Below are positions 39,361 to 51,466 of a stretch of 64,000 nt of DNA, in pieces. The notes beneath the pieces were generated by a model. The model was not told the origin of the DNA. It worked only from the letters and a program-made list of their open reading frames with translations, and made no database searches. The DNA comes from Theobroma cacao (Eukaryota; Streptophyta; Magnoliopsida; Malvales; Malvaceae). A program made the translations under genes and the position numbers. Positions within the stretch are counted from its first letter, which is position 1; every line of letters begins with the position of its first letter. The stretch is from contig NC_030851.1 of the NCBI RefSeq assembly GCF_000208745.1, positions 35,944,091-36,008,090 of the forward strand, written 5' to 3'.

Positions 39361-39828
39361 TATTTATAAGTACGAACGTGAGACTAACTCAATTAGGTAA
39401 ATAAGTGACATGTCTAAAACCATTTGATAAGAATGGGATCATGTCTAAAATTGTTTAAATTATGGTTTTTGCATAAGTTTTTTTTTTTTAATTAAAAAAA
39501 AACTAAAAGTCTCAAAAAATTTTAGAAAAAATTTACAAAGAAACAAAAACGAGAGAAAAATACTAAAGAAAGAGGAGAAAAAATTAAGATAAGCGAGAGA
39601 AGGACAAAGAAGGATCGAGTACAATGATCTAGACAACCATGGCACAGATTGCACGATTTATTTGATGCAAGTTAAATCGATGCAATCTACTTGGTCTAAA
39701 GAAGATCAAGGTTGACCCTCATTTTCCCCTTCTTTTCTCTTTTTCCTCTCATTTTTCTCTTTTCTCATTTTTTTTTAATTTGTAAAACATGGTACAAGAA
39801 AGGAAATATGACATATCAAATGAAGGTA
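39361..39828. other. AT-rich spacer without genes
   Basis: Low-complexity poly-T, poly-A and TTTTCTC-rich sequence. Nothing recognisable is found. Confidence 0.5.
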
Positions 39829-40243
39829 TGTGAGAGAAAATTCTCATTGATAAAAGCTAGGGCTCTGTACAATGTTAAAAATATATATAAGTGTGAATAG
39901 AGGAGAAAGCAAAGTCTAACTAATTTGTACTTAATTAATACTAACCAACTGACTTAACTAAAATTTGAAAAACAAATTTTATTAGTGAAACGGTGTGTTT
40001 CACGTGTGAAGAACCTTTGTCTTCCTGAGTTAATGAAACTGTGCTTATAAGAGTCTTGTGTCCTTTAATGGCTTCAAGTCCTTGATCCCCTTTTCTTGCT
40101 TGCTTCCAGTTCTTTTGTTTTCTTTTTCCTTATTCCTTGGCCAGTTATATAAATCCTGGATTTATTTATTCACCTTATTTCTGACACTCCCCCTCAAGAA
40201 GAACAATGAATGTTATCAACGTTCATCTTACTCAATAAATTTT
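39829..40243 (-). mobile_element. Fragment of an older copia-type LTR with its polypurine tract
   Basis: CTGACA at 40181-40186 followed by CTCCCCCTCAAG reads, on the minus strand, as CTTGAGGGGGAG then TGTCAG. This is the usual polypurine tract and LTR start of plant copia elements. A matching outer end may be TGTGAGAGAA at 39829, which would make an LTR of about 358 bp. The interior is cut off after about 50 bp by the younger copia element at 40244. Confidence 0.4.
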
Positions 40244-40870
40244 TGTTGGGAAAGGGTATTGATATAGCGAAAGCAACGATACAAAATAAAGCCTTTCCCG
40301 TTTGAAAAAACCTATGAGAAACAAATATCCAACCAATAAAATATCTCAAACAACATATATAGTTATCAATGCACAAAATAAAACGACAAGAAAACACACA
40401 ATTTTTAACTTGAAAAACCCCTTCAATGTGAAAGGTAAAAACCACAGGACCTAGTCCAGAAAAGTAATCCATTATAAAATATCAATGAGTATAGCAAAGA
40501 GTCATTCAACAATTTTAGAACTCATAACAACCCTTACTCATTATCAAAAAAATGGAAATCACCAAGCAACAATACATAAAATCTAAAATAAAGGGTATTG
40601 CATCCCAACAAAAAAAGAAGAGAAAAATGAAATCTAACCATACAGATTGAAGCTCACAATGTCAAGAACAACATACTGAAATTTTGTCAAATCGAACCAC
40701 AAATCACCTTTCGATTGATACCACAAAACAAGTAAAAAATTTTCTACATATTCTTCTTTGTCAGCACTTTTTCCTCCCCTTTTAAAAGCAAATCCCTAAT
40801 CCTAAAAGGCAAAAACCCTTTTTTATTATTAATTTAAGTTATGGGCTCCATTTGAAAAGGACCCACAACA
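40244..40870 (-). repeat. 3' LTR of the copia element
   Basis: It starts TGTTGGG and ends ACAACA, giving the expected TG...CA with a short inverted repeat (TGTTG/CAACA). The first 500 bp align with 61010-61505 by eye with many substitutions. Length is 627 bp. Confidence 0.85.
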
Positions 40871-40884
40871 AACTCCCCTTCCAA
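40871..40884 (-). other. Polypurine tract of the copia element
   Basis: On the minus strand this reads GGAAGGGGAGTT immediately before the 3' LTR. It is the expected primer site for plus-strand DNA synthesis. Confidence 0.75.
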
Positions 40885-42966
40885 CTTAAATGGAGGCAAT
40901 TGCCTCAACAATTAAACAACAAGTTTCGAACTTCCCCCTTTGTAGATTCTTCGTCAACATGTCTGAACCATTATCATCTATGTGAATATTTTCAAGCTCC
41001 AACAACTTAAAGTCTAGAACATCACATATCTAGTGATATCGCACATCAATATGTTTAGATCTACCATGAAAAATAGGCTTCTTGCTAAGATGGATATCAC
41101 TCTGATTATCACAAAACAAAATATATCTTTGCTGTGTAAAACCAAGTTCATGCACAAAGTTTTTCATCCAAATCAACTCTTTACAAGCTTCGATAACGGC
41201 AATAAACTAAACCTCAGTAGTAAACAAAGCAACAAATTTTTACAATCTGGATTGCCAAGCCACAGCTTCCTCTGTAAAGGTAATCAGATAACTAGAAGTA
41301 AACTTTCTAGAGTCAACATCCCTAGCCATGTCTGAATCTGTGTAACCACAAAGAATAGGTTTCCCAATTCCAAAATAGATTTTCAAACTAGAAATGCCTC
41401 AAAGATATCTTAAAATCTACTTCACAGCTTTTTAGTGCTCCCTACTAGGATTTGAAAGAAAATGACTAACCACACCAGCAACATGAGCTATATTAAGCCT
41501 TGTGCAAACCATTACATACATCAAACTTCCTACTGCGGATGCATAAAGAACATGTTGCATGTTTTCTTTCTTTTTATCAATAAAAGAAGACTATCTAGCA
41601 CTAAGCCTAAAGTAAGTAACAAGAGGTGTTATTACCACTTTAGCTTTATCCATGTAAAACCTTTGAAGTACTTTTTCAATACACTTCTCTTGAGACAACC
41701 ATAACTTCTTAGTCTCTCTGTCACAAACGATCGACATGCCATCGATCTGTCTTGCTGGTCTTAAGTTTTTCATTTCAAAAGACTTACCAAGCTCTTTTTT
41801 CAACCTGTCAATTCTTGAAGAATTATGACCAACAATCAACATGTCATCAACATAGAGCAACAAAATGATGAAGTCATTGTCAAAAAATTTTTGCACAAAC
41901 ACAAAATGATTAGAATTAGTCTTCTTGAATCCCTGTTGGATCATAACAGACTCAAAATTCTAGTACTGCTACCTCAGTGCTTGTTTCAAGTTATACAAAC
42001 TTTTCTTCAACTTGCAAACATAGTTTTCTTCGCCTTTCATCACAAAACCCTCTAGTTACTCCATGTAGATCTCCTCCTCTAAATCATCATAAAGGAAAGC
42101 GGTCTTCACATCCATCTGTTTAATCTCTAAATCAAGATTAGTTGCCAAACTAAAAACAACTTAGATGGAAGACATTTTAACAATCGATAAAAAGATTTCC
42201 TCAAAATTAATTCCTTTCTTTTGTTTAAAACCCTTAACAACTAACATGGCTTTGTATCGTGAATTGGAAGAACTTTTTTCATTCTTCAACCTATACACCT
42301 ATCGATTTTGCAAAGCCTTTCTATCTTTAGGCAACTTGACCAACTTAAAAGTATCATTGTCAAGCAAAGATTTCACCTCATCTTTCATAGTTGCAACCCA
42401 TTCTACCTTTTGCTGACTTCTTATAGCCTTTTTGTAGAACGTAGGTTCTCCCTCATCAGTGAAGAGCTCATATTCATCAGGTGAGTGGCAAGTAAAAGGA
42501 ATTCACGATCTAGTAGACCTTTTAAGTTGAATAGCAAGTTCATCAATAACTTCATGAGCAGGAGCATTTACCTCATTAGCAACATCATCATGATTATTCT
42601 TAATTTGATCATTAAGAGTATAATTCTCCACATCAACTTGATCACCAAACTTAGCTACATCAAGCATATGTGTCTCAAAAACTGGGTCAAGATCAACTAA
42701 GCCATTAATACTTAGAGACTTTGACTTCTCTACCTAATCAATATCTTCAATAGTCTAATCTTCCATGAAAATAGCATCACGATTTCTGACAAGCTTCTTT
42801 TCAACTAGATCATACAACCTATAGCCAAATTCATCGTGGCCGTAGCCAATGAAGATACATTGCATGGTCTTGACATCTAACTTAGACCTTTCATCTTTAG
42901 GCACATGTGTAAATTGTTTCTAGTGAAACATGCAAGTGATCATAGGAAACATCTTTACCATACCAC
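40885..42966 (-). pseudogene. Copia reverse transcriptase, RNase H and integrase C-terminus (degenerate)
   Basis: Read on the minus strand, 42720-42960 gives the integrase C-terminal part (VPKDERSKLDVKT, CIFIGYG). Positions 41591-41944 give the reverse transcriptase core with the catalytic YVDD in IILLLYVDDMLIVGHN. Positions 40900-41350 give RNase H with HLSKKPIFHGRSKHIDVRYH and GSDMLTK near the end. Frames are broken by many stops and shifts (for example at 41591 and between 41350 and 41590), so no functional polyprotein can be made. Confidence 0.85.
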
Positions 42967-43854
42967 TGTCGTAACGTTCAGGTCAAGGAACCCGACCACT
43001 AGATATGGATAACTTAGAGAGTCGCCACCAATCTTTTTTATTTAGGTGCGATTGGTCACCTATTAAATTTGTTCTTCTTGACAAAGTCCTAAATTAATCT
43101 TAGGATCATTTAAAGAACAAGACTCAGTCTACATATTTTAGAGTTAGGTTCGGGAGTACAGTTACGCACTGGGAAGGATTAGCACCCCCTTAACGCCCGT
43201 TCCATGAACGGTACCACTTAATCATATGTTATTCTATTGACTTTTTTTTAATTTTATTCTTTTGTTTCCCTAATCTTTGTTTATTTATTTTATATTTTAC
43301 TTTATTTACAAATTAAAATATTTTATTCGATTGTAAGGGTGAGACGTGCATACGACGCAATTGTGAAATGCATGGCATAAAATCTGGATAATGCCAAACG
43401 AAAACCTTTTATTAGATATATCTCCCAAGTTCACCCATCATACTGGTGGGATCCGAGGGAATTCTCTCAACTAGGGAAATACCCAAAAAACTTGCCTTTG
43501 CAAGTTTAATGAGTGAATCCCATCATCGAGGTAGTCATTTATAAGTAAAAATAATATTCTCATGAATGCAATCCTACTACAAGTGAAAGCTTTTTATTAA
43601 AGATATTCTCTTAGCTCTCCCATCGTATTGGTAGGACTCGAACATATCCTTTCACCTAGAGAATATTTTGAAAGAACTCGCCTTTGTAAGCTTCCTTGAA
43701 AGGTCCCATCCTTGGAGCTTCAACTCGTGCATATAACACGTTTACATGCCATGACATTTAACAATGCAATAATAAGGTGTGATGTACCCATAAATTCCAA
43801 TATTCATTCTAAACTTTCTTATAACTCTTTTGTTATTTTTTTAAAAATTATTAT

Positions 43855-43897
<43 letters not shown>

Positions 43898-46681
43898 TAT
43901 ATATATATTTTACATATTAATACTATATAGGGACAAAGAGAGAAAGAAATACACATATAAAATCTGTTACATGATATAAAGTAAGGTTCCTAAGGCACCA
44001 TAATTGGCTGACAATTTTCAGCCAATTAAGGCCCTAAGGCCTTATTTTATTTTTAATCCATTAAAGGAAACAGAAAAAAAAAAAANTTTTTTCTCTTTTC
44101 TCATAAGTCTATTTTTCATGATTATATAAATTTGCTTTTTATATTTTAGTTATATTCATTATTATTATGAGTTTACTATTTTTTGAGAATTTTATTTTCA
44201 TTATTTATTTATCATTACGAATATCATCATTTTTCATAGCCATATATATTTTAAAACAATACATTTCATTTATTCCTTCTTGCATTTATTATTGTCATTA
44301 TATTATTATTATTATTATTATTATTATTTTATATTTTTGTTTGATTAGTAATTAAGTTAATATGTTTTTCATTTACTTAGAATTGCAAATATCGAGCTTT
44401 AAAATTAAAACCCTTATACTATATTGGTGGGGTATTAATCAAAATCCTTAACCTAAAGAAATTCATTTGGAATTGCAACTTCTCGCGTTCCGAATGGACA
44501 TCCCATCGTTGGTATGATTGAATATTCTCTTCATTAATAGTATTATATATTTTTTGCCTACATATGTGTCTTACTTTCTTACCCATTAACTAAATATTAT
44601 TTCCTTTTCTTTATTTTTTATTAAATTTTTTTATACCTATTCTTATAACTAAATATTTTCCTTTTACATTTTAATTCACTATTATTATTATTTTATAACT
44701 AAATATTTATTTACTTTACATATATATTTTAGCCACATAAATACATTTTTCTTACAACTACATATTTATCTATTCCTATATTTGTCATATTATTCTTTGT
44801 TTACCTTGAAAATAATTTTTAGATATTTCACTTTTTCCCTCCCTTGTATAGTCTTACATCTATTTTTACACATAAATATACTTTCTATTCATCAATTTTT
44901 TCCACTTTTTATGAATATCTATTTTCCTATTTATATATATGTTATTTTTATTTTATTTTATTTTATTTTTTCATTTTCTTATTTTTACATAGATCTCCCT
45001 ATTTCAACAATTTCACCTCTTATACCTTTAATATTCATGTTCCCACAAACATATTTCATTTTTATTATTTTATATATTTTTCACATGCATATTATTTAAA
45101 CATATTAAAAAAAACTACATTAAAAATTTCTTAAAACAAACCCAGCTAACATAAATATCCATAACACAAGCCCAATCCATTAGATATTTGAAACTTACCC
45201 AAGGTTTGAGCCTGATTAGCCCAAAGCAAATCGAACCAGGAGAGAAAGCCCAAAAAACCCACTTTAACAACTTACCTCTCTTCCACAGAACGCATCGTTT
45301 GGTGCCCACAATGTAGCTCCCTTTCTTTTCTCAAAATGGCACTATTTCTAAACCCTCAAGCCTTAAGTATTTAAACTCCTTTTTTCTCCTCTTTCCTTAT
45401 TTTCCTCACTCACTTTCTCTCTTTAGCCATTGGTTCTCTTTCTTCTCTCTAAGCAAAATCCCTCTCTCTCTCTCTCTAAACTTAAACCCAAAACCCTAAC
45501 CCTATTCACCACCATTTATCCACCACTTACGGCACCACCTTCACCAAAACTTCTCCTCTCTTCCTTGCCTCCTCAGAAACTTCCCTTTCTTCCTTTGATC
45601 GGAAGAAAATAGAGAAATAGCACTATTAAACCCAAAAACGACCTTCCCTCTCTCACACTGCCAAATTCCTTTTTCAAAACCCTAACAACCTTTTCAGCCA
45701 CAATCACCTTCCTCCAATCCCGATTTCCTATTCTACTACATTTTGTTTTATATTTCAAGGCTTTTTTTTGTTTTTGTGGTTGTATGCGGCTGGTAGTGAA
45801 ATTAGGATTTTTTTTGTTCTAGAGTTTTTTTTGAAATGGGTATTTCTAGGTTTTTTTTAACTTGGTTGCTAGGTTTTTTATGAATCAGCCCCTTTTAGAT
45901 TTTTTTCAATTCAACCTCTCCCCTTTTCCTATGAATTTCAAAGGTTTTTATAGAGCCCGATTGTCTAAGTTTTTAGATAATCCAAAAGCAAAATCATGCC
46001 CTTCTGAGCATGATTTAGGATGTGAGGGACTCTAGGTAAAAAAAAACATTGGATGGCAATCAATGGTGACCCCCTTCCCCAAAATCTAGCTGCCCAAGAG
46101 GCATTAAATGCCCCGTGCCAATAGCGATGATTAAAAGAGCCCCGTGCCAATAGCGATGATTAGAAGGCTGGTAGTGAAATTAGGATTTTTTTTTGTTCTA
46201 GAGTTTTTTTTGAAATGGGTATTTCTAGGTTTTTTTGAACTTAGTTGCTAGGTTTTTTATGAATCAGCCCCTTTTAGGTTTTTTTCAATTCAACCTCTCC
46301 CCCTTTCCTATGAATTTCAAAGGTTTTTATAGAGCTCGATTGTCTAAGTTTTTAGACAATCCAAAAGTGAAATCATGCTCTTCTGAGCATGATTTCAGAA
46401 GTGAGGGACTCCAGGTAAAAGAAAACATTGGGTGGCAACCAATGGTGACCCCCTTCCCCAAAATCTAGCTGCCCAAGAGGCATTAAATGCCTAGTGCCAA
46501 TAGCGATGATTAGAAGAGCAATAGGGTGGCCATAGGCCTGAAATGAGTTGATTGTGGGAGAAGGAGGCTAAGCAAATTGAAACCATGCAATCTTTTTCTC
46601 TCTTTTTTTTTTCTTTTAGCAGCGATTTATTTATTTTTTTATTGATTTTTTTATTTGGGCCTATGGGTATAGGTGTCTATA
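42967..46681 (+). mobile_element. Solo LTR of a large Ty3/gypsy element (3.7 kb)
   Basis: It begins TGTCGTAACG and ends GTGTCTATA, where the final CA has probably become TA. The flanks are ACCAC (42962-42966) and ACCAT (46682-46686), a 5-bp target duplication with one change. Copia integrase coding resumes on both sides. No gag or pol is present. A TATA-like ATTTAAA at about 45369 followed by a CT-rich leader suggests the LTR reads on the + strand. Start and long size resemble LTRs of Ogre/Tat-type elements, a low-confidence suggestion. It also contains an (AT)n run (43858-43895), an (ATT)n run (about 44302-44327), one N (44086) and an internal 378-bp tandem duplication. Confidence 0.75.
45788..46520 (+). 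repeat. 378-bp tandem duplication inside the solo LTR
   Basis: Copy 1 (45788-46165) and copy 2 (46166 to about 46520) both start GGCTGGTAGTGAAATTAGG and share TTTCTAGGTTTTTT, GAATCAGCCCC, GAGCATGATTT and TAGCGATGATTA in order. Copy 1 ends with a smaller duplication of about 28 bp (CCCCGTGCCAATAGCGATGA twice). The copies differ at only a few percent, so the duplication is younger than the copia LTR divergence. Confidence 0.9.
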
Positions 46682-46702
46682 ACCATACTCTGTCAGGAAC
46701 AT
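46682..46702 (-). pseudogene. 21-bp island of copia integrase between two insertions
   Basis: Between the solo LTR and the chromovirus lie 21 bp which on the minus strand continue the copia integrase reading (VPDRVW). It includes both the right target duplication of the solo LTR and the left duplication (AACAT) of the chromovirus. The two elements therefore inserted separately, about 16 bp apart. Confidence 0.8.
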
Positions 46703-49640
46703 TGTCACGACCCGGTACTCCCCTCGAACCCGTGACAACCGTCACGGTGTCTTGGTAGACACTCATTGCCCGGAATGTCAACCCGAAACCCCGCAAGGCT
46801 TTTCTATCAGTTTCTCATTTTTCTTGTGAGCAACCATTGTCAAATATCGTATTCTAAAAGATTTTAAACTGTTTCCAACTAAAAACAAATAAAATATTAA
46901 TTTTTGTCTCACAGAGGTATTTTGGTCATTTTTTTCTCAAAATTTTGAAACAGGCTAAAACGTAATATACAAGTACAAAACACATAATTCATATTCAAAA
47001 TGAGTTTAAAAGTCTAAAATCTTCATTTAAAACGAAATTACGGTTATTTGAATATAATAAGAAAATAAAAGAAATATTAAGTAAAATATTCTATTTTTTT
47101 ATAAAATAATATTTATAGAGTTATACGTGAATAATTTTTATAGCATAAAAGCTAAATAAATTTATACATACTGAAATACAGTAAGCCAAAATATTTAATT
47201 TAATTTACAATAATAAGAGGACCCCCGAATAAACAAAAGTAAAGAGGACTGTGAACCTAGGGTTTGGAAAATGCAAATCCAACGATAGTCCTTGATGAGA
47301 TCAACTATCCACAGACTATACTGAACCTGAAATGGGTGGAAAGGAAGGTGGTGAGATTATAAAATCCCAATGAGTAAACAGACATTATCATAAATATTTA
47401 GAGTTAAGTACATGGAGACAATAAAATAAATCATCGTAAACTGGGTCACAGCATTAGAATACATTTCATTTAAAATATATAAAGAGGCTTATGAATCTCA
47501 TAAAAACTAAGCTTGTGCCATAAATCCATTCTCGAGGACACCGTGGTCGAGGCATCCTACCGAGACCACCAAGGCTATTAAAATTCACATTTCACATAAA
47601 TCATGTTTTTGTTTTGAAAACATAGTCATTTCTTGGCGTTGGCTAAGTTTTCCCTCACATGGTGGTTTGGCGTGAAGTGAACCCTAAGCTTTACCCCAGG
47701 AGATACCCTACGCGCCTCTCCGTTCGAGGTAAGAATATAATGGGGTTTACCGTGCCCCTCTAAAAGGCTGGTCCACAGAAACTCCCTACTGCAGTGATTA
47801 ATTAATATATATAATCCACCATACAATAAAACTCAATAACATGATATGGCAATTTTGTAATTCGCAGTCTTCCAAGGTAACCAAACAATTCGTATTTCAA
47901 TACAATTGCCAACTAGCCAATCATGCCCGATTTACCATAAGTCAATCAATTTAAACAATCAAATTGCCACAATTAACAGTCTCCACGTACTCTATTTTTC
48001 AAAATCACTATTAATTTCAAAACTATTTATAATTTAATTTCATTGAAACACATTTATTCATAAAACATGAAAATTTACCTTTTTAAATTTCTTTTTTCAT
48101 AAAATTCATGAAATCATCTAAAAACCACCCTAGATAATTAAAATGACAGTAAGTTTACTCACAATGTCTAGAATGCAAACTTTCGACGCACTTTGTCTAC
48201 TGGTCCTCGAATGCAATTTTCTTGCCTTTATCGGAGGACTCACCACTTTGACACAGTACAAAATTGAGAAATTCACTACATTGGTACTAAATTGAAATTA
48301 AACTAATTTAGACTATTAATGCATAATATGGAATGCAAAAATGCACTGGTAACTATCTAAACTCGGTATTGGCCTAATTCATTTTATCACTCAATTAAAT
48401 TACTAACGCGTCCAATTTAATCCCAAATTAATTTTTTTCAGTTTCTATACCTCAATTGCACCCAAATTGACTTAATGTCCCTCAGTGTGGTGCAAATTAT
48501 CAGTCTCGACAGTAAATTACGAAAATACCCCTAGTGGGTAAAAATTCGTATTTTTGCTTCAAAAATTCTCATTATTTTTCTAGGCTCATAATTCATCATT
48601 TCTTAACCAATTCTCCTAGAATAAAAATCAAACTCATCCTCACTCATACATGGTAAATTCGGCCATTAATGGTTGTGGGAGAAAATAAATTCTTTTCTTG
48701 TTGTTTTGTTTCTAAATATGCTAAACTAACTAAAAACACTAACATAACTTAAAATCAAATTAATCTAACAACTTTCTCTCTCCTAACCCATTTTGATCAG
48801 CCAACAATTCATCATAAAAACATGTAATTTAAGCATGGAAAATAAGGAGAAATGCTTAAGGAAAATAGATTTCAAGCTTAAGTTGAAAAATCCTACCTTT
48901 TCACTTGTTTTCCTTGATTTTCCACACTTTTTCTCTTGAAATTCCTCACCTAGGGTTTGTTCTTCCTTTCTTTCCCTCTCTTCCTTGCTTGGCTGAATAT
49001 TTGGAGAATAATGGGCTGATTTATGCTGATTTTTAAGTTAAATATTAATTTATCCTAAGCTTGACACATGGCATTTTTTTATTGGTCTCTTTTTAAAATT
49101 TTAAAAATTTAAACATTTTATCTCCACCACATGATTAGTCAAAGGTCAAAAATGAAGATAAGGGAAGACCATGTGCTGGAAAAAATGTCCTGATGGTGGA
49201 AAATTACAATTTTGCCCATAAGGTGTCAAAATTACCATTTTACCCATACACTCCATATTATACAAAAATTAAAATTTTTCACTTCTAAACCTCAAATCAT
49301 ACTCCAATAAGTCAAATGGGGACAAATAAATCTTTTCTAAAATTATCATTTTGTCCTCAGGTGGCAAATGACCATTGTACCCCTAGATAGTGAAAATTCC
49401 TGTTTGACTCCAAATTGATCCTCAAACTCCGAATTACCATTTTGAGTCATCTTTGGACTGTGACACTCTTAATTTCACCTTAAAATTCCTATTTGATCTA
49501 GTTTGAAGATTAAATCAACTTTGTTGTACCTCTAGGTACAATATCGACTTTTATAAATTTTTTCAGGACTCTCCTAGCATGCAATCATACTAACATCACA
49601 TGTATGTCATGACTAGTATTTTATAAGGTCGGGCTTTACA
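46703..49640 (-). repeat. 3' LTR of the chromovirus
   Basis: 2938 bp, TG...CA ends. It contains on the minus strand a 66-codon open frame (47626-47826) also present in the other LTR. No other coding is found. Confidence 0.93.
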
Positions 49641-49655
49641 GCACTACCCCCCTTA
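49641..49655 (-). other. Polypurine tract of the chromovirus
   Basis: On the minus strand it reads AAGGGGGGTAGTGC directly before the 3' LTR, the expected start site for plus-strand synthesis. Confidence 0.75.
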
Positions 49656-49679
49656 AAATAAAATTTTAACCTCAAAATT

Positions 49680-50076
49680 TCACTTACCGGATTCGAAGAA
49701 AAGATGTGAGTATTGGCTTCTCATCAGGTGCTCAACTTCCCACGTCATCTCCTCCATTCGAGCATTCTTCCACAATACTTTCACCATTGGAATGCTCTTG
49801 TTCCTTAGCACTCGATCCTTTCGATCTAGAATACGTACAAGCTGCACCTCGAACCTCAAATCCTCATGCAACTCAATGGGAGGTGTCTCTAAAATGAGAG
49901 AGGGATCGGGAACATACTTTTTCAACATCGAGACGTGGAAGACATTATGAATCCGATCTAACTCTAGGGTTAATTCAAGTCTGTAAGCCACTGGCCCAAT
50001 CCTTTCAATGATACGAAAGGGTCCAATGTATCTTGGATTGAGTTTTTTCCTCTTCGCGAATTGAATCGCACCTTTC
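49680..50076 (-). pseudogene. Chromovirus integrase C-terminus and chromodomain
   Basis: The minus-strand frame gives the integrase C-terminal GPY/F-like segment ([20 protein letters not shown], then [12 protein letters not shown]). A chromodomain-like end follows, with [19 protein letters not shown] and stop at 49680. Chromodomains steer insertion to heterochromatin. This piece is out of frame with the integrase core because of an 83-bp insertion at about 50077-50159. Confidence 0.85.
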
Positions 50077-50159
50077 ATTATCCAATAAATACCACAAATT
50101 ATCACAATGGCATAATCAAATAAGATTTAATACTTGGAATTTTCAAATTATTACCTTTC
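50077..50159. other. 83-bp insertion in the integrase gene
   Basis: Conserved integrase coding is interrupted between SPWKG and [11 protein letters not shown] by AT-rich sequence with no resemblance to integrase. It is flanked by the direct repeat CCTTTC (50071-50076 and 50154-50159). Its length is not a multiple of three, so it shifts the frame. It could be a small DNA-element insertion or footprint, or filler from break repair. Confidence 0.65.
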
Positions 50160-51466
50160 CAAGGAGAAACCTTAAGAAAAACTTTATCGTCGACTTCAAA
50201 CTCCAAATCTTTCCTTCGTTTATTTGAATAACTCTTCTGCCTATCTTGAGCTGTCATTAACCGCTCTCGGATAACCTTGACCTTATCATTTGTCAGATCA
50301 ATCAATTCCACATTCACCAATTTTCTCTCACCTACTTCATCCCAACAGAGCGGAGTTCGGCACTTCCTTCCATACAAAGCCTTGTATGGTGCCATCCCAA
50401 TACTAGACTGAAAACTGTTATTATACTCGAACTCTACCAATGGCAAGTGTCTGTCCCAACTCTTAATAAAGTCAATGACACAAGCCCGTAACATATCCTC
50501 CAAGGTCTGAATAGTTCTCTCAGATTGACCATCTATCTGCGGATGAAAGGCAGTACTAAATCTCAATTTAGTTCCAAGAGCTTCTTGAAATTTCGACCAA
50601 AATCGAGAAGTAAACCAAGGGTCTCGATCTGACATAATAGAAACTGGAACTCCATGTAATCTCACAACCTCATCTAGATAAAGTCTTACCAACCTCTCAA
50701 TAGAATACGTGCTATGGATAGCCAAGAAATGGGCGGACTTAGTCAATTTATCCACAATCACCCAAATAACATCCTTCCCACTTTGTGTCCGCGGCAAACC
50801 CAATACAAAGTCCATAGTCACGTGTTCCCACTTCCATTCAAGAATCGGTAAAGGTTGAAGAGTACTTGACGGTTTTTGATGCTCCGCCTTGATCTGTTGG
50901 CATGTGAGACATTTCGCTACAAACTCTGCTATGTCTCGTTTCATACCCGGCCACCAATGACTTTCTTTAATAGTTCGATACATCTTGGTGCTTTCAGGAT
51001 GTAAAGCGTAGGCGGAAGAATGAGCTTCCTCCAGAATAGCTCGTCTCAACTGATCATCCTTAGGGACACAAATTCGGTCGCTAAGCATCAAAGTACCATC
51101 ATCGCTGAGTCTAAATTCACTAGTTTCTCCATCTTGCAGCTTTTGAACTTTCAGTTTCAACCAATCATCAGATTTCTGCAATTCTCTGATTTGATTCAAC
51201 AATGAAGGTCTTACGACGAAACTAGCAAGTAGGGTTCCATCCTCACCATTATTCAACTGGATCCCTAGAAATTCCATCTCAAGTAACATCAGAAAATAAG
51301 AACTCCGAAGTGTTGCTAACGACGATGAGGATTTAAGACTTAAGGCATCCGCTACCACATTTGCTTTTCCCGGATGATAATCAATCACTAAGTCATAATC
51401 CTTAATCAACTCCAACCATAGTCTCTGTCTCAAGTTAAACTCTTTTTGGGTGAGCAAATACTTCAA
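50160..51466 (-). pseudogene. Chromovirus RNase H end and integrase core
   Basis: On the minus strand the frame opens at the end of RNase H ([14 protein letters not shown]). It continues into the integrase HHCC zinc finger (HSSAYALHP, then CLTCQQIK) and the DDE core: Asp in [10 protein letters not shown], Asp in [10 protein letters not shown], Glu in the QTLEDML region. The core is 437 codons without a stop, the best-preserved part of the element. It is out of frame with the reverse transcriptase upstream because of a deletion near 51650. Confidence 0.9.

Noticed and set aside
45490..45505. Telomere-like AAACCCTAACCC
   Set aside because: Only about two units, within the solo LTR leader. Too short for an interstitial telomere tract.
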